This document shows positions 31,913-44,474 of a DNA stretch of 64,000 bases, piece by piece; positions within the stretch are counted from its first letter, which is position 1, and every line of letters begins with the position of its first letter. Under the pieces are notes generated by a model. It was not told the DNA's origin. It saw only the letters and a list, made by a program, of their open reading frames with translations, and made no database searches. The position numbers and the translations under genes were made by a program. Source of the DNA: Colocasia esculenta (Eukaryota; Streptophyta; Magnoliopsida; Alismatales; Araceae); assembly GCA_014218235.1 (NCBI GenBank), contig CM024766.1:66329207-66393206 (forward strand), written 5' to 3'.

Positions 31913-34192
31913 TGTGACGGGTCGCCTCGGTCAAGCCCGTTAAACCGATAACGTACTTGATCCGAGTCTGCCTCCCGCGAACGGGCCAAAGCCTCGCAAG
32001 GGATACCAAACCACAGTCTTTGTAAACATAAAGGAACACACCACATTTCATATATATTTCACAAGTTTTACATAGCCAAATTTCCACAAAAACTAAAAAG
32101 AAGTACAAAAGCCTGGGGCATACCCCGAGGTACAACTTAAGAAAGTAAACAACTATAAAACTACACTGCTGAAGCTACTCTGCTGGAGGTGCTGACCCTG
32201 CACCGCTACGACGCGGCCCGGAATTGGTCGTCGGACGAGAGACGTCCTCCTCGCTCTCACCTGTGGGGGTAGGGGTGAGTCTCTCTAGTCACTGGCTCAG
32301 TAGGGAACTCCCCCAAAACCGAGCGAAACAAACACCACGAGTACGAATAGTAAACAGCACCAACAATTAATATAACAGCTAAGTAGGTAAGTAAAGCTGT
32401 AAAAGTACTCACCGTCTGCCGACTACGAAAAACAACAGTAATAATTAAACGGCAAACCAGTACAGGTGTACAAGCTAAAGTAGAGACAGCCAACACGAGC
32501 CATGTGAACTGGTTCGCGACACCAGAAACTGACTCGGACAACTAACACAGGTCTACCTCTCAGTCTCGCAGCCACGGACAAAAGGTCCAGCTGCCGCTCC
32601 ACGTAAAAAGGTCAAGCAACTGTGGAGACCAACTAAACACCACCACCTGCAGACCACACGGTCACAGGCCCATGCCTGGCACCTCTAGAGACCCTGGCCT
32701 GGGCTCGCTAGAGTGAGGCACTGGAAAAGGACTAGCTGGGGACCAGTGTCGACTACTGGTGTCCATACCCCCAACTACGAGCGCGCTACAAGTGACTAAA
32801 AACAAACACAAGTGTCACTGTCCCACTGTCGTCTTTCCCTCAGCCGGACGTACAACTCTAACACAAGAGTGAGGGTGTCCAGGTCAGACGACACAGACCT
32901 CGACGGTACAGCACAAGTACGGGACAAAGCCCCGAGCTAACAGCCTGGCTCACAAAGAACCTGGGGCACCCAACTGGAGAGGTAACCACGGTAGGCGTCG
33001 TACTACTCGCTACGTACACAGAACCACGTGCACGTCACACACAAACCACGTGAAACCTCACGTAAACCACAAGTAACCACTGGTCCACTACACGTGAACC
33101 CAACTGACTCGCGTACACAACGCGCAGTCACCGAAGTAAACAACTAACAACATACCTTGTATGCTAAACACGAGAACCAAGTGCACTCAGTGCACCTCAA
33201 GCGTCAACACACATGCATTATCGATAATTATTGTACTTAGTCATTTCTGCTCATATAGAAGTAGGCGGCCACATCGATTGCTGCTTACAGGGAGTCAACG
33301 GCAAGGGTCCTGGCCGTTAACCTCCTGGCTGAGGATCTTGGCGGCAAGCGATGTTGACGCCAAGTTCTCTGGCCATAAACTCTACAGAAACCCTAATCCG
33401 GCCCTGCGGGTTTTCTAACTGTTCTAACTACTGAAAAACATGCAAATGCAATTCCTTTAGCATGCTAGAACCCAATACAACCCGTTATAACATGATTCGT
33501 ACAGTAAACTACTCAAACCACCCATTATCCCGCTTGGTGCAACTCTATCCAAACATGGATTATCATGCTGGTTCAAGTGGTTATGATGTGTTTTAATGTT
33601 CCTACGGAGCTAAACGGGTTCGTCCCCTACCTCAGAACACGTTAGAATCTCCTGCAATCCCCCAGTTCACGCCGAGCCCTTCGCGAGCTCCCACGCGAAT
33701 TGCACCACGCCGCGACGTTTCCTCGCGTAATTCAGCGATGTCGCGCGTTCCACGATCGTCCAACTACTCCTCGGTACCTGTTAGAAGCTTCAAAGACTCG
33801 GGGGCAGCAAGCTGGGGCAAGAGGGGATAAGAGAGAGCTGAGAGAACAGCCCTCGGGTGAGCCTATAACCTGTTGAACTGACAGGTTGGCGTCAACCCCC
33901 TTGTCACCAACATCAACCGCCAGCATAAACGTCCACATCTACTGCCGCTAAGCTCATTATGTAAACGTCCACCAATCTGGATGCCTACTAGTAAACGGCC
34001 ACCCATGGCCGCCAACTCAGACAGAACAGCAGCAGGTCCTATTATATTTCCAGACCAACCCTGCGCTGCACCTGCTCAAGCCACGCATCCACACCATGCA
34101 TTCCACACAACCGACTCACACTGGCCTCACAACGGCCGCCACAACCACAACACACACGATCCGCATGGATCCGAAAAGCACGCGACGTTACA
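31913..34192 (-). repeat. 3' LTR of element C (2280 bp)
   Basis: On the minus strand it begins TGTAACGTCGCG (34192) and ends CCGTCACA (31913). The adjoining 34193-34235 reads on minus as the FEDEIF-like tail sequence and purine tract usual before chromovirus 3' LTRs, which fixes the orientation. Related to F's LTR. Noncoding. Confidence 0.85.
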
Positions 34193-34309
34193 TTACTATC
34201 ATCTAAAAAGAAAATTTCGACCTCGAAATTCATAACACAATTCAAAGTTAAACAACTCATACATACACACCTTTACAAGTACTATCATCTAAAAAGAAAA
34301 TACACAAAC
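34193..34309 (-). other. 3' untranslated region and polypurine tract of C
   Basis: The minus strand carries AATTTCGAGGTCGAAATTTT then CTTTTTAGATGATAG before the LTR, a typical chromovirus arrangement. A short segment (TACTATCATCTAAAAAG) is duplicated at 34192-34208 and 34278-34295. Confidence 0.65.
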
Positions 34310-35125
34310 TTACTCAAACAGATAGGGATACCCTTTAGCCATTTCTGCGGCCAACTCCCAGGTATCCTCACCACCCAACCTATTTTCCCATCTCACTTTA
34401 ACTAGCTCAATTTCTTTATTACTCAGCTTCTTTATCTTTCGATCTGTGATCTGCACCGGATACTCTGGCATAGTCATGTCTGGCCTCAGGTCACCACCTT
34501 GGTATCTAATTATTTGAGCTGGATCTTCAATACATTTTCTCAACATGGAGACATGGAAAATATCATGCACATCTGCAAAATCAGCTGGCAAATCTAGCTT
34601 ATAAGCTGCTTCCCCAATTCTTTCAATCACTTGGAAAGGTCCTACATACCTTGGACTCAACTTTCCAGACTTGCCAAACCTCATTATACCTTTACTCGGG
34701 GAAACTCTCAGAAAAACAAAATCTCCCACCTCAAACTGAAGTGGTCTCCTCCGCACATCTGCATAACTTTTCTGCCTACTTTGAGCTGCCTACAATTTTT
34801 CTTTAATAAGCTTCACTACTTCAGTGGTCTGCTGAATCAATTCAGGACCCACTAATTGCCTTTCTCCCACTTCATGCCAATTCAATGGGGTTCTACATGG
34901 CCTTCCATATAAAGCTTCATACGGTGCCATCCCAAGACTGGTATGATAACTATTATTGTAGGCAAACTCAACCATTCCCAAATGATGCTCCCAACTACCT
35001 CCCCAAACTAAACAACAAGCTCGCAACATATCTTCAATTGTCTGAATAGTCCTCTCTGTCTGACCATCTGTCTGGGGATGATAAGCGAAGCTATACCTCA
35101 ACTCAGAATGAATTTTAGAAAGAGA
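34310..35125 (-). pseudogene. Integrase C-terminal half plus chromodomain of C, fused to LINE
   Basis: The minus frame opens in the AYHPQTDGQTERTIQ segment that contains the third catalytic residue (Glu in GQTER), continues through FAYNNSYH, GDFVFLRVSP and GPFQVIERIG, and ends with a chromodomain-like VKVRWENRLGGEDTWE segment (Tekay/Del type). TAG at 34790-34792 replaces a glutamine codon. Sequence upstream of about 35110-35125 belongs to LINE K; the rest of C is absent. Confidence 0.88.
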
Positions 35126-38100
35126 ATGAACAATACTTGATTTGATGTTGTTGAGAATGATCTTTACAGATGTTTGTTTGTCATCAAACCTCGCTAGGCA
35201 TCTCCCCTTCCAAATTTCCCAGAGTATCAGAATAAAATAGTGAAGAGACACATAACCGATAGGAGAAGAGATATTAGCGTTTTGCATGAAGTTCCAGATG
35301 GTAGCTGTGATGTTACCATGGATATGCACCTTGTGAGGGACCAAAGGCATAAACCACTTCCAAATAGGAACCGCCCAGTCACCCTCCAAGAATAGGTGAT
35401 TAAGGTCTTCAACGTGAGGGTTCCTACAGCAAGAACAACGAGACGCAATGTGGATGCCTGACTCAATAATCCGCTGGTCGACAGGGACTGCTCTATTAAT
35501 CAACTTCCAGCAGAACATGGAAGCTCTCCGGTTAAAGGAGTGATGCCAGATCTTCCTCAGAGTCGGGCGTTTGACCCCATGAATCCTTGCAAGGTTATAC
35601 GCCGACTTGGAAGAAAAGATACCATCTTTGGAAGCCTTCCACATACTTCTATCTTCCTCCGCCGATAAGACCACCCCCTGCAAGAACTTTGGAGGTATAA
35701 AAGATCTAACCGGATGCTCCCTGTTCGTGATTACCTCCTCCAGCGTGATCTGCCCACCATCATAATCTGGGCTGACATACCCCATAAGAGGATTCTCCCC
35801 CATCTAGGTATCAGAAAGGAACTTGATTTGCCGGCCATTCCCATGGATCCACCGGGTATTGTCATGAATTATCTGAAGAGCATGAGTCCGGTCCTTAGAG
35901 CATATGCCAGGCAGTTGTCTATAATTAGTTTGTTGGTGTCTCCTTCTAGCATAGACAGCCCACAAAGAGGTGCCATGCATGATATTCCAGAGGTATTTCA
36001 CCGCCAAAGCCAATTGCACCATCTGAAGATCCCGAACCCCTAAACCACCATCCTCCATAGGACGCATGACAACCTGCCAGGCAATCCAATGGCGCCTGCG
36101 AACTCCATCCAATCCGCTCCAGAAAAAAGAAGCAGAAATTTTGTTAATGTATCTAAGAACACTTCTAGGAATAGAGGAAGATAGAGCCATATAGATTGGG
36201 GTCGAGTTGATCACAGAGTTAATGAGGGTCACTCTTCCCGCCTAGGAAAGTAATCTTGGTTTCCAAATAGCCAGCCTCCAATTTATCTTCTCAATCAAGG
36301 ATTTAAAATTAGCAGTGTTGGATCTACCAGATCTGAGAGAGACACCCAGGTAAGAAATAGGATCCTGCTGTCGCTTAAACCCAGTTTGCATTATAATTCT
36401 ATTACAAGTCTGCACCGAAGCTTTCTTGGATATCATGAAGCAGCTCTTGGAGGCATTTATATGCTGTCCAGAGCTTTTAGAGTACTTGTCCAGAAGCTCC
36501 ATCATTTTCCTGATGTTTGGAGAGCCACCATTTAGAAAAAAAAGAGTATCATCGGCATACAGAAGGTGGGATATCGTCGGGCAGTGCCACGGCCCAACAT
36601 AATGGTGAAGGTAACCAGACCGAACCATGTTGCTTATACCTCTGCTGAGGGCTTCCTCCATAATAATGAACAGCGCCGGAACTAAAGGGTCCCCTTGTCT
36701 AAGCCCCCTGGTAGATTGAAAATACCCATGAGGAGAGTCGTTGAACTGAATTGAGAACCAAGAATTAGATATCAGCATCCCCACATAAGACATGAACCGG
36801 TTAGAAAAACCAAATTTCTTCATGACAGCTAGAAGGAAATCCCACTCCACCGTGTCATAAGCTTTGCGGATATCCAGCTTAAACAAAACATTGTTGCCCC
36901 TGACCTTCCTATCAATATCCTTGACAAGTTGTCTGGCTAGGGAGATATTATCAATAATAGACCTGCCTTTAACAAAAGTGCCTTGTTCCTCAGAGATAAT
37001 GTCCGGGATAATATGGACCAGCCTATCACAAATAATTCTCGAGACAATTTTATAGCAGAAGTTGCACAAACTCACCGGTCTGAAATCATTAAAAGAAGTC
37101 GGGCAATCAGATTTAGGCACCAAAGCAATTAAGGAAGATGTAACCCCTCTAGGAAGAGGGAGGCCTTGGAAGAAACTGGTTACCGCAGCTACCACATCCT
37201 GACCCATAATTCCCCAACAGGAAGTAAAGAAATGACCTGTGAACCCATCCGGCCCGGGTGCACTGTTAGCATTAAGGCTCCAAACCGCAACCTTGATATC
37301 CTCCTCAGAAGGAACAGCTGCAAGCATTCTATTTTGGTCCTCCGATATAATGGTAGGGACAGCTTCGAGGGTAGATTCATCTATAACATGATCAGAAGTT
37401 TGGAGTACCGACCTGAAGTAGTGCAGTGCCTCTTCCTTGAGAGAATCTTGGTCTTCCACCCAGACACCATTTATTTGCAGCCTGTTGATACGATTACGAC
37501 GACGGTTGCCTTGGACCACTGCATGATAGAACGCTGTATTTTTATCTCCATTCTCCATCCATTGCATGCAAGATTTTTGTGACCAGAAAATGTCCACACA
37601 GTTAGTAGCTTTGCGAAGTCTTGCATTAGCCTCTTCCATTGCAGCCCTGTTAGGAGGAGATGGGTCAATATCAAACTCTTCTTGTCTAGCTAGCGCCTCT
37701 CCCTCACTCTTCCTTAGGTTGTCATAAATGTCACCAAAGGTCACTTTGTTCCAGGTCCGAAGAGCACTTCTGACATTTTTAAGTTTCTGCTGCAGGATAA
37801 CAAAAGGATGGTAATGCCAATTGGACGGAGCAGCCCACGCTTCTTTCACAGTCTCCAGGAACGACTCATGGTTAATCCACATCGACTGAAATGTGAACCT
37901 CACACGATAAGGAGTAGGTGGAGTAACAGTAACCAGTAGGGGGGTATGATCAGAGGTGTTTCTAGGTAGGTGCTTCACCTGGAAGCTCATACTGCTGTCA
38001 TTACCCATATGATTACACAAGAACCTATCAAGTCGAGCCCTCACTGAGGCACAACCCGTTCGTTTATTTGACCAAGTGAACTCGGATCCAATGAACCCCA

Positions 38101-38600
38101 CATCCATTAGAGAAGCCCCAGATGTCCATGCATTGAAGTCCAACATACCATTTAAATTAGCCGGTCTGCCACCTTTTTTCTCAGAAGGCAAAGACACGCA
38201 GTTAAATTCGCCCCCCACGATCCATGGCACCTCCAGGTTCACAGAAAAATTAAGCAACTCATCAAACAGCATGCGCCTACCACCTGCCTGACAACTGGCG
38301 TACACCACTGTAACATACATTGTTATTTTGTTATCATGTTGAAGACCCATCGTAATATGCTGGTCCGAGCTATTGGCTAAAATAAAGGGCATGTTCCGCC
38401 AAAAGACCCACAAATTAGAGTTCTCCCCAGTATTACCCATGACAGCATCCATCTTGAGGTAAGAACAGATTTCATCAGCACGGTCTAGCGCAATCTTGGG
38501 CTCAGCAATAGCAAGAAAATCGACATTGTTACTATTAACCAATCTTCTAAGGGATTGCCTGGAGGCTGTGTTAGCGACCCCCTTATGTTTCAGTATAAAA
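35110..38600 (-). pseudogene. LINE ORF2: endonuclease, reverse transcriptase, zf-RVT; broken
   Basis: The APE-type endonuclease occupies about the first 230 residues: AEPKI (catalytic Glu) and TSDHTPLL are intact, but the GDFN motif reads GGEFN, an Asp-to-Glu change. The RT follows with the PDGFTGHF, FVKGRSI and KLDIRKAYDTV regions and the YADD box (LLYADDTLFF). A zf-RVT domain follows, with a FCWKLI...C.CC pattern. TAG codons at about 36242 and 35804 interrupt it. The frame then runs without a stop into C integrase, giving a chimeric 337-codon open frame at 34790-35803. Start about 38600; no clear ATG. Confidence 0.9.
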
Positions 38601-38609
38601 CAGAGGAAT

Positions 38610-40165
38610 TCATGATGACCGATATCCTGAGGAGATCCCCACTGCCGCCTTTGCCTTCGATCTTGTAGTAGCTCCTGTAGCCGCCAACTGCTTTCCTTTT
38701 ATTTTGCCATCTTCCATTGGCATGAAGATATTCTCCATATCTGCTAAGATTGAAATCTTATTCAAGATTACTTCTGTTGGTTTATTTATGGCAACCTGCA
38801 CTTCAGGTAAAACATCTTCTTCTCCGGCGACCATCTCCGGCATGACCGCCGGAAGAAGAACTGTAGCTGCCTCAATATGCACCGACCCACCAGTGTCAGA
38901 GACGGATAGAACACCTTGAGTTGATAAACTGTCCTCCTTCAATGCCTCTTTCCCACCTTTATGGCTTCTACCCCATCCAGAATCTCTTCCAAAGCAGCAC
39001 CAGACGTCTGCCCTTGCAGACCTGTCGTTGTAGCTATCCCATGCAGCCCATGCAACGTAGAACCGCCATGCACCTCCAGCTGACCAATATCAGTATCCCT
39101 GTCCAATTCCAGAGCTTCCCCGGCCTCCTGCATGCCATCAACTACTGGGAGTCTGTTTCTATCACAACTGCCTTTATGGCTAGCACTAGGTTTAGCAGGC
39201 GGAGGAATAGGCTGTCGTTGTAACACTTCTATGATGGCTTGATCCCCACTTCCAGATATCTCATGAGCATCCAGACCAGACCTACCTTGAGCGTTTTGAT
39301 TAGCCGGTCCATTTTTCTTCTGCCAGACCTGATTAGCACCTCCCTCTCCGTGCTGGTTCGGAATGGTCTGTCCCCCAGGACCATCGACCCCTCCAACATC
39401 CTTAGATTTCTTGTGGCACTCCGTCTGAGCATGACCCAGTTTCTTACAAAACTCACAAATAGCAGGAACTCTGTAATAGTTTATTTTTTGCCAAAACCCA
39501 TCCTTCCCACAACCAATCCACATCCTCTCATGTCTTACCTTTGCAATATCCATTTCAACGCAGACAAATGCCTCCTGAGTCTGTGTGAGAGCCAGTGTCG
39601 ATTCATGTATATGAAGGATAGTGCCAATATTCCCCGCTATTGACTTGAGAAAATCGGAGTAATAATAGTTTACAGGAAGCAGAGGTAAACCAATCCAAAT
39701 CGGCATTACAGTGGGATCTGCGTTAAAATCAAAGTTTTCTTCCCACTTGAAAATTCTAAACAGTAATCCTTTAATGTAGAGACTCCTCCTTAAAATCACC
39801 TTAAGGTAGTCATCCGCCACTTCAAACTGAAGAAGAAGATGTCTGGAGTGAAGAACACTAACAATGTAGTCCTCTTTTAATTCCAGTCTTTGAGATAAAC
39901 AAGCTTTGAATTCGGGGATAGAACATCTTCCATAAGCGCATCTTACTATGACCGCATATTTCAATGTGGCGATGGATTTACTAACCTCGTCCGAGGAGAA
40001 AAACACTGCTGACTCACCAGCATCCGTGAACCCAGGAGCTTTAATTCCAATGTTGATCTGGGGTGGCGGCTTTGATTGCACAATAATTTGGGTGAACGTT
40101 CTCCTTCCCACCGGCAAAGAAGACTCCCCTTCAGCCAACAGAGCAGATGTCATCGCAAGACCCAC
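38610..40165 (-). pseudogene. LINE ORF1: DUF4283-type with CCHC zinc knuckle, frameshifted near 38950
   Basis: RNA-binding partner protein of plant L1 elements. A DUF4283-like N-terminal domain covers roughly residues 55-230, and a zinc knuckle CEFCKKLGHAQTEC is near residue 245. A one-base shift around 38945-38955 moves the last 110 codons (38610-38942) into another frame. It ends ten bases before ORF2 opens. Confidence 0.88.
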
Positions 40166-40256
40166 CCCGCCGGCCGTTGGCCGGCGGCTAGACGTAAGAA
40201 CCCTTTACGCCCAGAGCTTCTCTCTCTAGCTTCTCTCTAGACACAAGCCAAAACTT

Positions 40257-41889
40257 TACTTGTGATCCTCTGTTTTTCCCTTTCCAATCATGATAGGAAC
40301 ACTCTTGTTGGGAGAGGAACAACCTCGTTCCATTTTAGAAATTAACTCCTATTTCCTTCTTCCACCTTTGATCTTTGAACATGCAATAAAGTTGTAGAAG
40401 TCTCAACTATCTTTGTAGGATAATATGAAGACTTCGGTTTAGATGGTTGATACTTCAAGTTTTGATTTAGATCCACAAAACATTTTGTGGTTTAGTTTTC
40501 ATCATGTAGGAAACTTCCATCCAACCATTGCTATCAAGGTTCTACTTCTAGTACTAAACTATGTTTAGTTTCAAGCAAGTCAAGCTTGAATTGTAAACTT
40601 CTTGTTTCATCTAGTTTGTTTGGTTTATAAACCACTATGAGAACTATAATTAGACTCTTCTATTTGATATAAAACATGTCTTGGTTCATAGATTCAAGAA
40701 TTAGGGTGTTTAGGATAGATTTGAAGTCATTCTTGGAAGATCTGCAGCTACCTGTCGACAGCCAGCCCAAAGCTGTCGACAGGCGCATGCCTTCCAGAAC
40801 TCCAGGTTTCTGGACTGTGTGGATCTATCGACAGGTCCCTTGTTGCTGTCGACAGGAACACACAGAGCCAGAAAACCTGAGCTCTGTCTGCTGCTTGCTG
40901 TCGACATCCCCTTCCTGGCTGTCGACAGGTACCATGCTGATTTGGATTTCTGCACTCTTTCATGTCCGAATCCATGCTAAAACTTCATCCTAAAAGCCAA
41001 GAAAGTTACCCTCTCAATTACCTTGATATTTACTGTCATACTACTGCTAAGTTCACCCACTTTGTGAACCTTAACTTCCCTTGAATTATTCTTAAAGTTG
41101 TCAATTACGAATAGCACTCCGATTGAGTCTATTCTTCGGTATTCGGTAATCGGGTCTATAAAATCTGAACACCTGAGAGTTCATATGCTTGAACACCTTA
41201 TGAGATGTGAATAAATGGAGATGACATTATTAGGTCTTTGTACCCCCTGTGATTTTTTATGCCTGTGCAAATAGGGCTGGTCCAGTCCTGGGAGGAGCAC
41301 CCGAATTCATTTTCGGACCACGTGGAATGATAAGGATGTCTGGATGTCTGGCATTGCATCAACCATTTTCTGAATATGGTCATCATAATTCCAGTACTAT
41401 GTAAATGATATGTGAATCAATTCTTGAGCTATATATATGAGCATGATCTGAGTTTTACTGTCATTGCATCAAGTTTACTGTCCTGAAATCTAGTGTGTCT
41501 CTTTGATATTCTATCCCGACCTTGTCTTGGTTATCTTGTGTACATTCCTGAACTATGAATTGAACTATGGAATTTGAATTCTACTGGGCTAGTTAGCTCA
41601 CTATTTCCTACCATTTTCAGATGATACAGCTGGGGATGATGCTTAAGGGTTTGAGTGCTGAGTGATCTGACCGTGACAAGCAAAGCCAACTAGTTTCTAC
41701 CTTTGTTTAGTAGTGTGAAATGAGAAGTATAAATTAAGTTGTTTTGATCTACTCCTCTCTTAGTTATTATGAGGAGTATCTGTGTAACAAAACTTCCGCT
41801 TATGACGTTATGAATGGATAATTAATTATTACCTTTCGTGCCTGTTTTTCTGTCACTTCCGATAAATAGCCTTTTATTAGGACGTGACA
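40257..41889 (+). repeat. 3' LTR of B, last 1633 bp
   Basis: Aligns with 27998-29630 of the 5' LTR with the same length and few substitutions. Contains the palindrome array from 40752. The first 1059 bp of this LTR are missing at the LINE junction. Confidence 0.95.
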
Positions 41890-44474
41890 ATTACGCTTTG
41901 CCCAAAGAGGATGACAGACCCATGCTTGGAAAACCTAGTGTTCTGACTTAGCTCAGCATCGTAACAATATTATCCTTGATTATTTTATATTTTTATTTGT
42001 TTTAATCTTTTTCTTTTAGCCCAGCATGCATCATGTAGGGCTTTGAGCTCATTGCTGGAAGATTACTCACGTGCTTAACTGGGGAGAGCCAGTTACTCTT
42101 AATTTGGATTAACATGAAATATTCCATTCCAAGTGAAGTACTCAGTTCATCTTGTTGATGTTTGCAGATTGTCTTTTGAGAAACCCCTTTGCTGGATTCC
42201 TATATCAATTCATATGTTTTCCCCATAGATCCACCGTGGCTGCAGCACGTCCACAAGCTGGTAAACGCTCCCCATGGTAAAACCTATCGGATTGTGTCCG
42301 TAGGTACTTCCCCTATGCTGGAAGTTGATCTCTTTCCCTTCATGCCCATGTGCACATCCTTTCCCTTCCATCTAAACATTGGGTTATCTCTTGAGGCTTT
42401 CTTCAAGTCACTTCATTTGAGATGAAGAACGACTCCTATCATATGTTATTGAAGGCGTGTCACATCACACCTTGGAATCTACTTTTTAGTCATTCCACTT
42501 CACTCCACCAAATTCATTTCATTTCATTGCTTTCATTTCGTGTCTTTATGCTCCACTTCCTTGCAAAGTAGACACTAAGGCGAGGCTGTTGTAGACACTC
42601 CAAATTTGGTAGCATAATGAGTAATTTTCATGTTATACTACAATGCCTCAAAGTGGATCTCCTCAATTAACCACTTGAGTGATTTTTTGAATTTTTTAGA
42701 TTTTATAGAATTTTTAGGGATTTTTTCTGGTATGCTATTGGGGGTCCTAATGAATAATTGATTCGCAACGGGTCAAGTGGTCACATTTCACATCGACTGA
42801 TCAAGAACAAACAAAATGTGTCAGGTCAGGTGGTCACTTTTCATACATCGATTGATTAAGGTTGAATTGATCAAACATCAATTCTCAAGGTCAATTGATT
42901 GAGTTCATCGATTGGTGATATTCGCGTCAGCTTACTCCGTCCCATATTCATTTACCGATTGGTGGAAATAATCGATTGGGCTTACATCGATTGCTTATAT
43001 ATGTGCTGGGTTACTATGTTGCATTTTACATATAATTGATTACATAGAAGAGGAATAATCAATTGGACTAAACATCGATTGTTGAACAATGATTCGTGAC
43101 TATTTAAGTCGTCGCGTTTCTTTCTTCCAATTGATGCTTGTTCCAATTGATACTGGTATCGACTGAACACAAGAATATCAAATGGTGTGAAGAGCGACAG
43201 GATAGTCAGTCGCGATTCAAGGTTATTATAAACGTGTCTGGTCAGGTCGTCGCAATTAAGAATTCCATATTCGATTGATAGCAATTTCCAAATGGTTTTC
43301 AGAAAGTGCTTATTGCTAAACATAAACGCGTCCACTCATGTCGTCGCATTTCTGAACTTCCTTTATTTACAACATCGATTCCTAGTAAAACATTGATTCT
43401 TTCCAAATGCGCGATAAGTCATGTCGTCGCGATTCAAGGTTTCTATTTATAAAATTAGGCAAGAATTCGATTAATATTGGAAGTGTTCAGAAGTGCGACG
43501 ACCCATGTGGTTACGATTTATATAACTGCTATATTTCAATTGTGTTGAAGTTTGGAAGGAGCCAGTCAAAGTATGGAATGTTTTTAAACGTGATGGTCTG
43601 GTCGGACACGTTTCACCTTTAAAGGCGACCACTATGTCCGTCGCGATTTACAATTTTACCCCCATAAAAGGACCCTTGTGGCCATTATTTTTAGAAAGCA
43701 ATCCATCACACCTTGGCGAAGCCCTACTGCGTTCTAGAACCTCCAAACTTCGCAGCCTAAAGAGAAGAACTTCCCTCAAGTTTGCTTTCAAGTGTTCTTC
43801 CATTAGAGGAGTTGTATTGGCTGTTAAGTTCATCCAAGCATCAAGGAGGAGGAGTCTTCCTCACCTTCAAGCCTGTTGCGCCAGGAGCATTCACTAGATT
43901 TTGCTTCTTCCGCCCATTGTTTAGTCTAATTCATCTTTAGTGCATGCATATTTCACAATCACTATAGTTGTTTTCTTCATCACACACACACTTCATTCAA
44001 TCCATGCCTAGTTCTTAAGGGTTTTAAAACACCAACACAAGGTGTGTTCAAGTTCATGCAAGTGTTCATTCTATTTCTTTTGAGTTTGATGCTACATAAC
44101 TTGACCTAATCATTTCTTTTACTTGTTTATATGTTTATCTTTCTTGCAAGGTAAGCAAGTGCTAAAATCTTCTTCGCCGGCCAGCCGATTGGAGAAGTAA
44201 GAGTCAACCCACCCCCTTTTACTCCCGTGATCTTTGAGTGAAGGTAAGTACTCGTCCTTCGCTCTCTCCTTTGGTACTCCACGTGTACCTGGCGATCACA
44301 TTCCATCTAGTGCACACACACACTCTTTCTCTTTCCCTTTCTTTTCTTTCTTCCATCTAATTTTCATCTCATCCATCTATTTTAAAAAAATCTTTTTCTT
44401 TTTTTAATTATTCTTTTTGGCGTTAAAGCAGCGTTCACAATTGCATTGAACATTCAACAACTCACATGATTCAC
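41890..44474 (+). mobile_element. Element D, right fragment: 3' noncoding region and 3' LTR
   Basis: 41890-42576 continues the D 3' region (shares AACAATATTATCCTTGAT and a CATGCATCATGTAG segment with A1). A purine-rich tract (AAGGCGAGGCTGT) lies at 42577-42589. The LTR starts at 42590 (TGTAGACACTCC) and appears to end near 44474 (GATTCACA), but that end is uncertain. No coding region. The LTR TATA-like CCATAAAAGG is at 43662-43671. Confidence 0.72.
42762..43647. repeat. Site-pair array in D LTR: ten pairs, each 18 bp apart
   Basis: Pairs at 42762/42780, 42815/42833, 43093/43111, 43191/43209, 43231/43249, 43325/43343, 43408/43426, 43492/43510, 43587/43605 and 43622/43640. The right-hand site is often GTCGCGAT and the left often ends GCGAC or GTGTC. 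All spacers are 10 bp. The last pair lies next to the TATA box. Confidence 0.85.

Larger units (their letters stand above)
35110..40256 (-). mobile_element. LINE K (plant L1-type), 3'-truncated
   Basis: Non-LTR retrotransposon on minus: a short GC-rich 5' UTR (40166-40256), ORF1 and ORF2. It ends inside ORF2 with no 3' UTR or poly(A) and is fused to C integrase; its 5' end abuts the truncated B 3' LTR. Loss of the 3' end is opposite to the usual LINE truncation. Confidence 0.85.
26939..41889 (+). mobile_element. Element B: Ty3/gypsy chromovirus, pol replaced by C and LINE K
   Basis: 5' LTR 26939-29630, initiator-Met primer site, upstream ORF, gag, protease, then an interruption at 31913. The 3' LTR remnant is 40257-41889. 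The target duplication ATTAC is perfect (26934-26938 and 41890-41894). RT, RNase H, integrase and the first part of the 3' LTR are missing. Protease and gag resemble the Tekay/Del group. Confidence 0.92.

Noticed and set aside
44280..44300. TGGCGATCACATTCC after the D LTR looked like a primer site, which would have made D a tandem element sharing an LTR
   Set aside because: The same string occurs inside the A2 LTRs (for example near 23680-23700 on minus), so it is internal LTR sequence and not a primer site.
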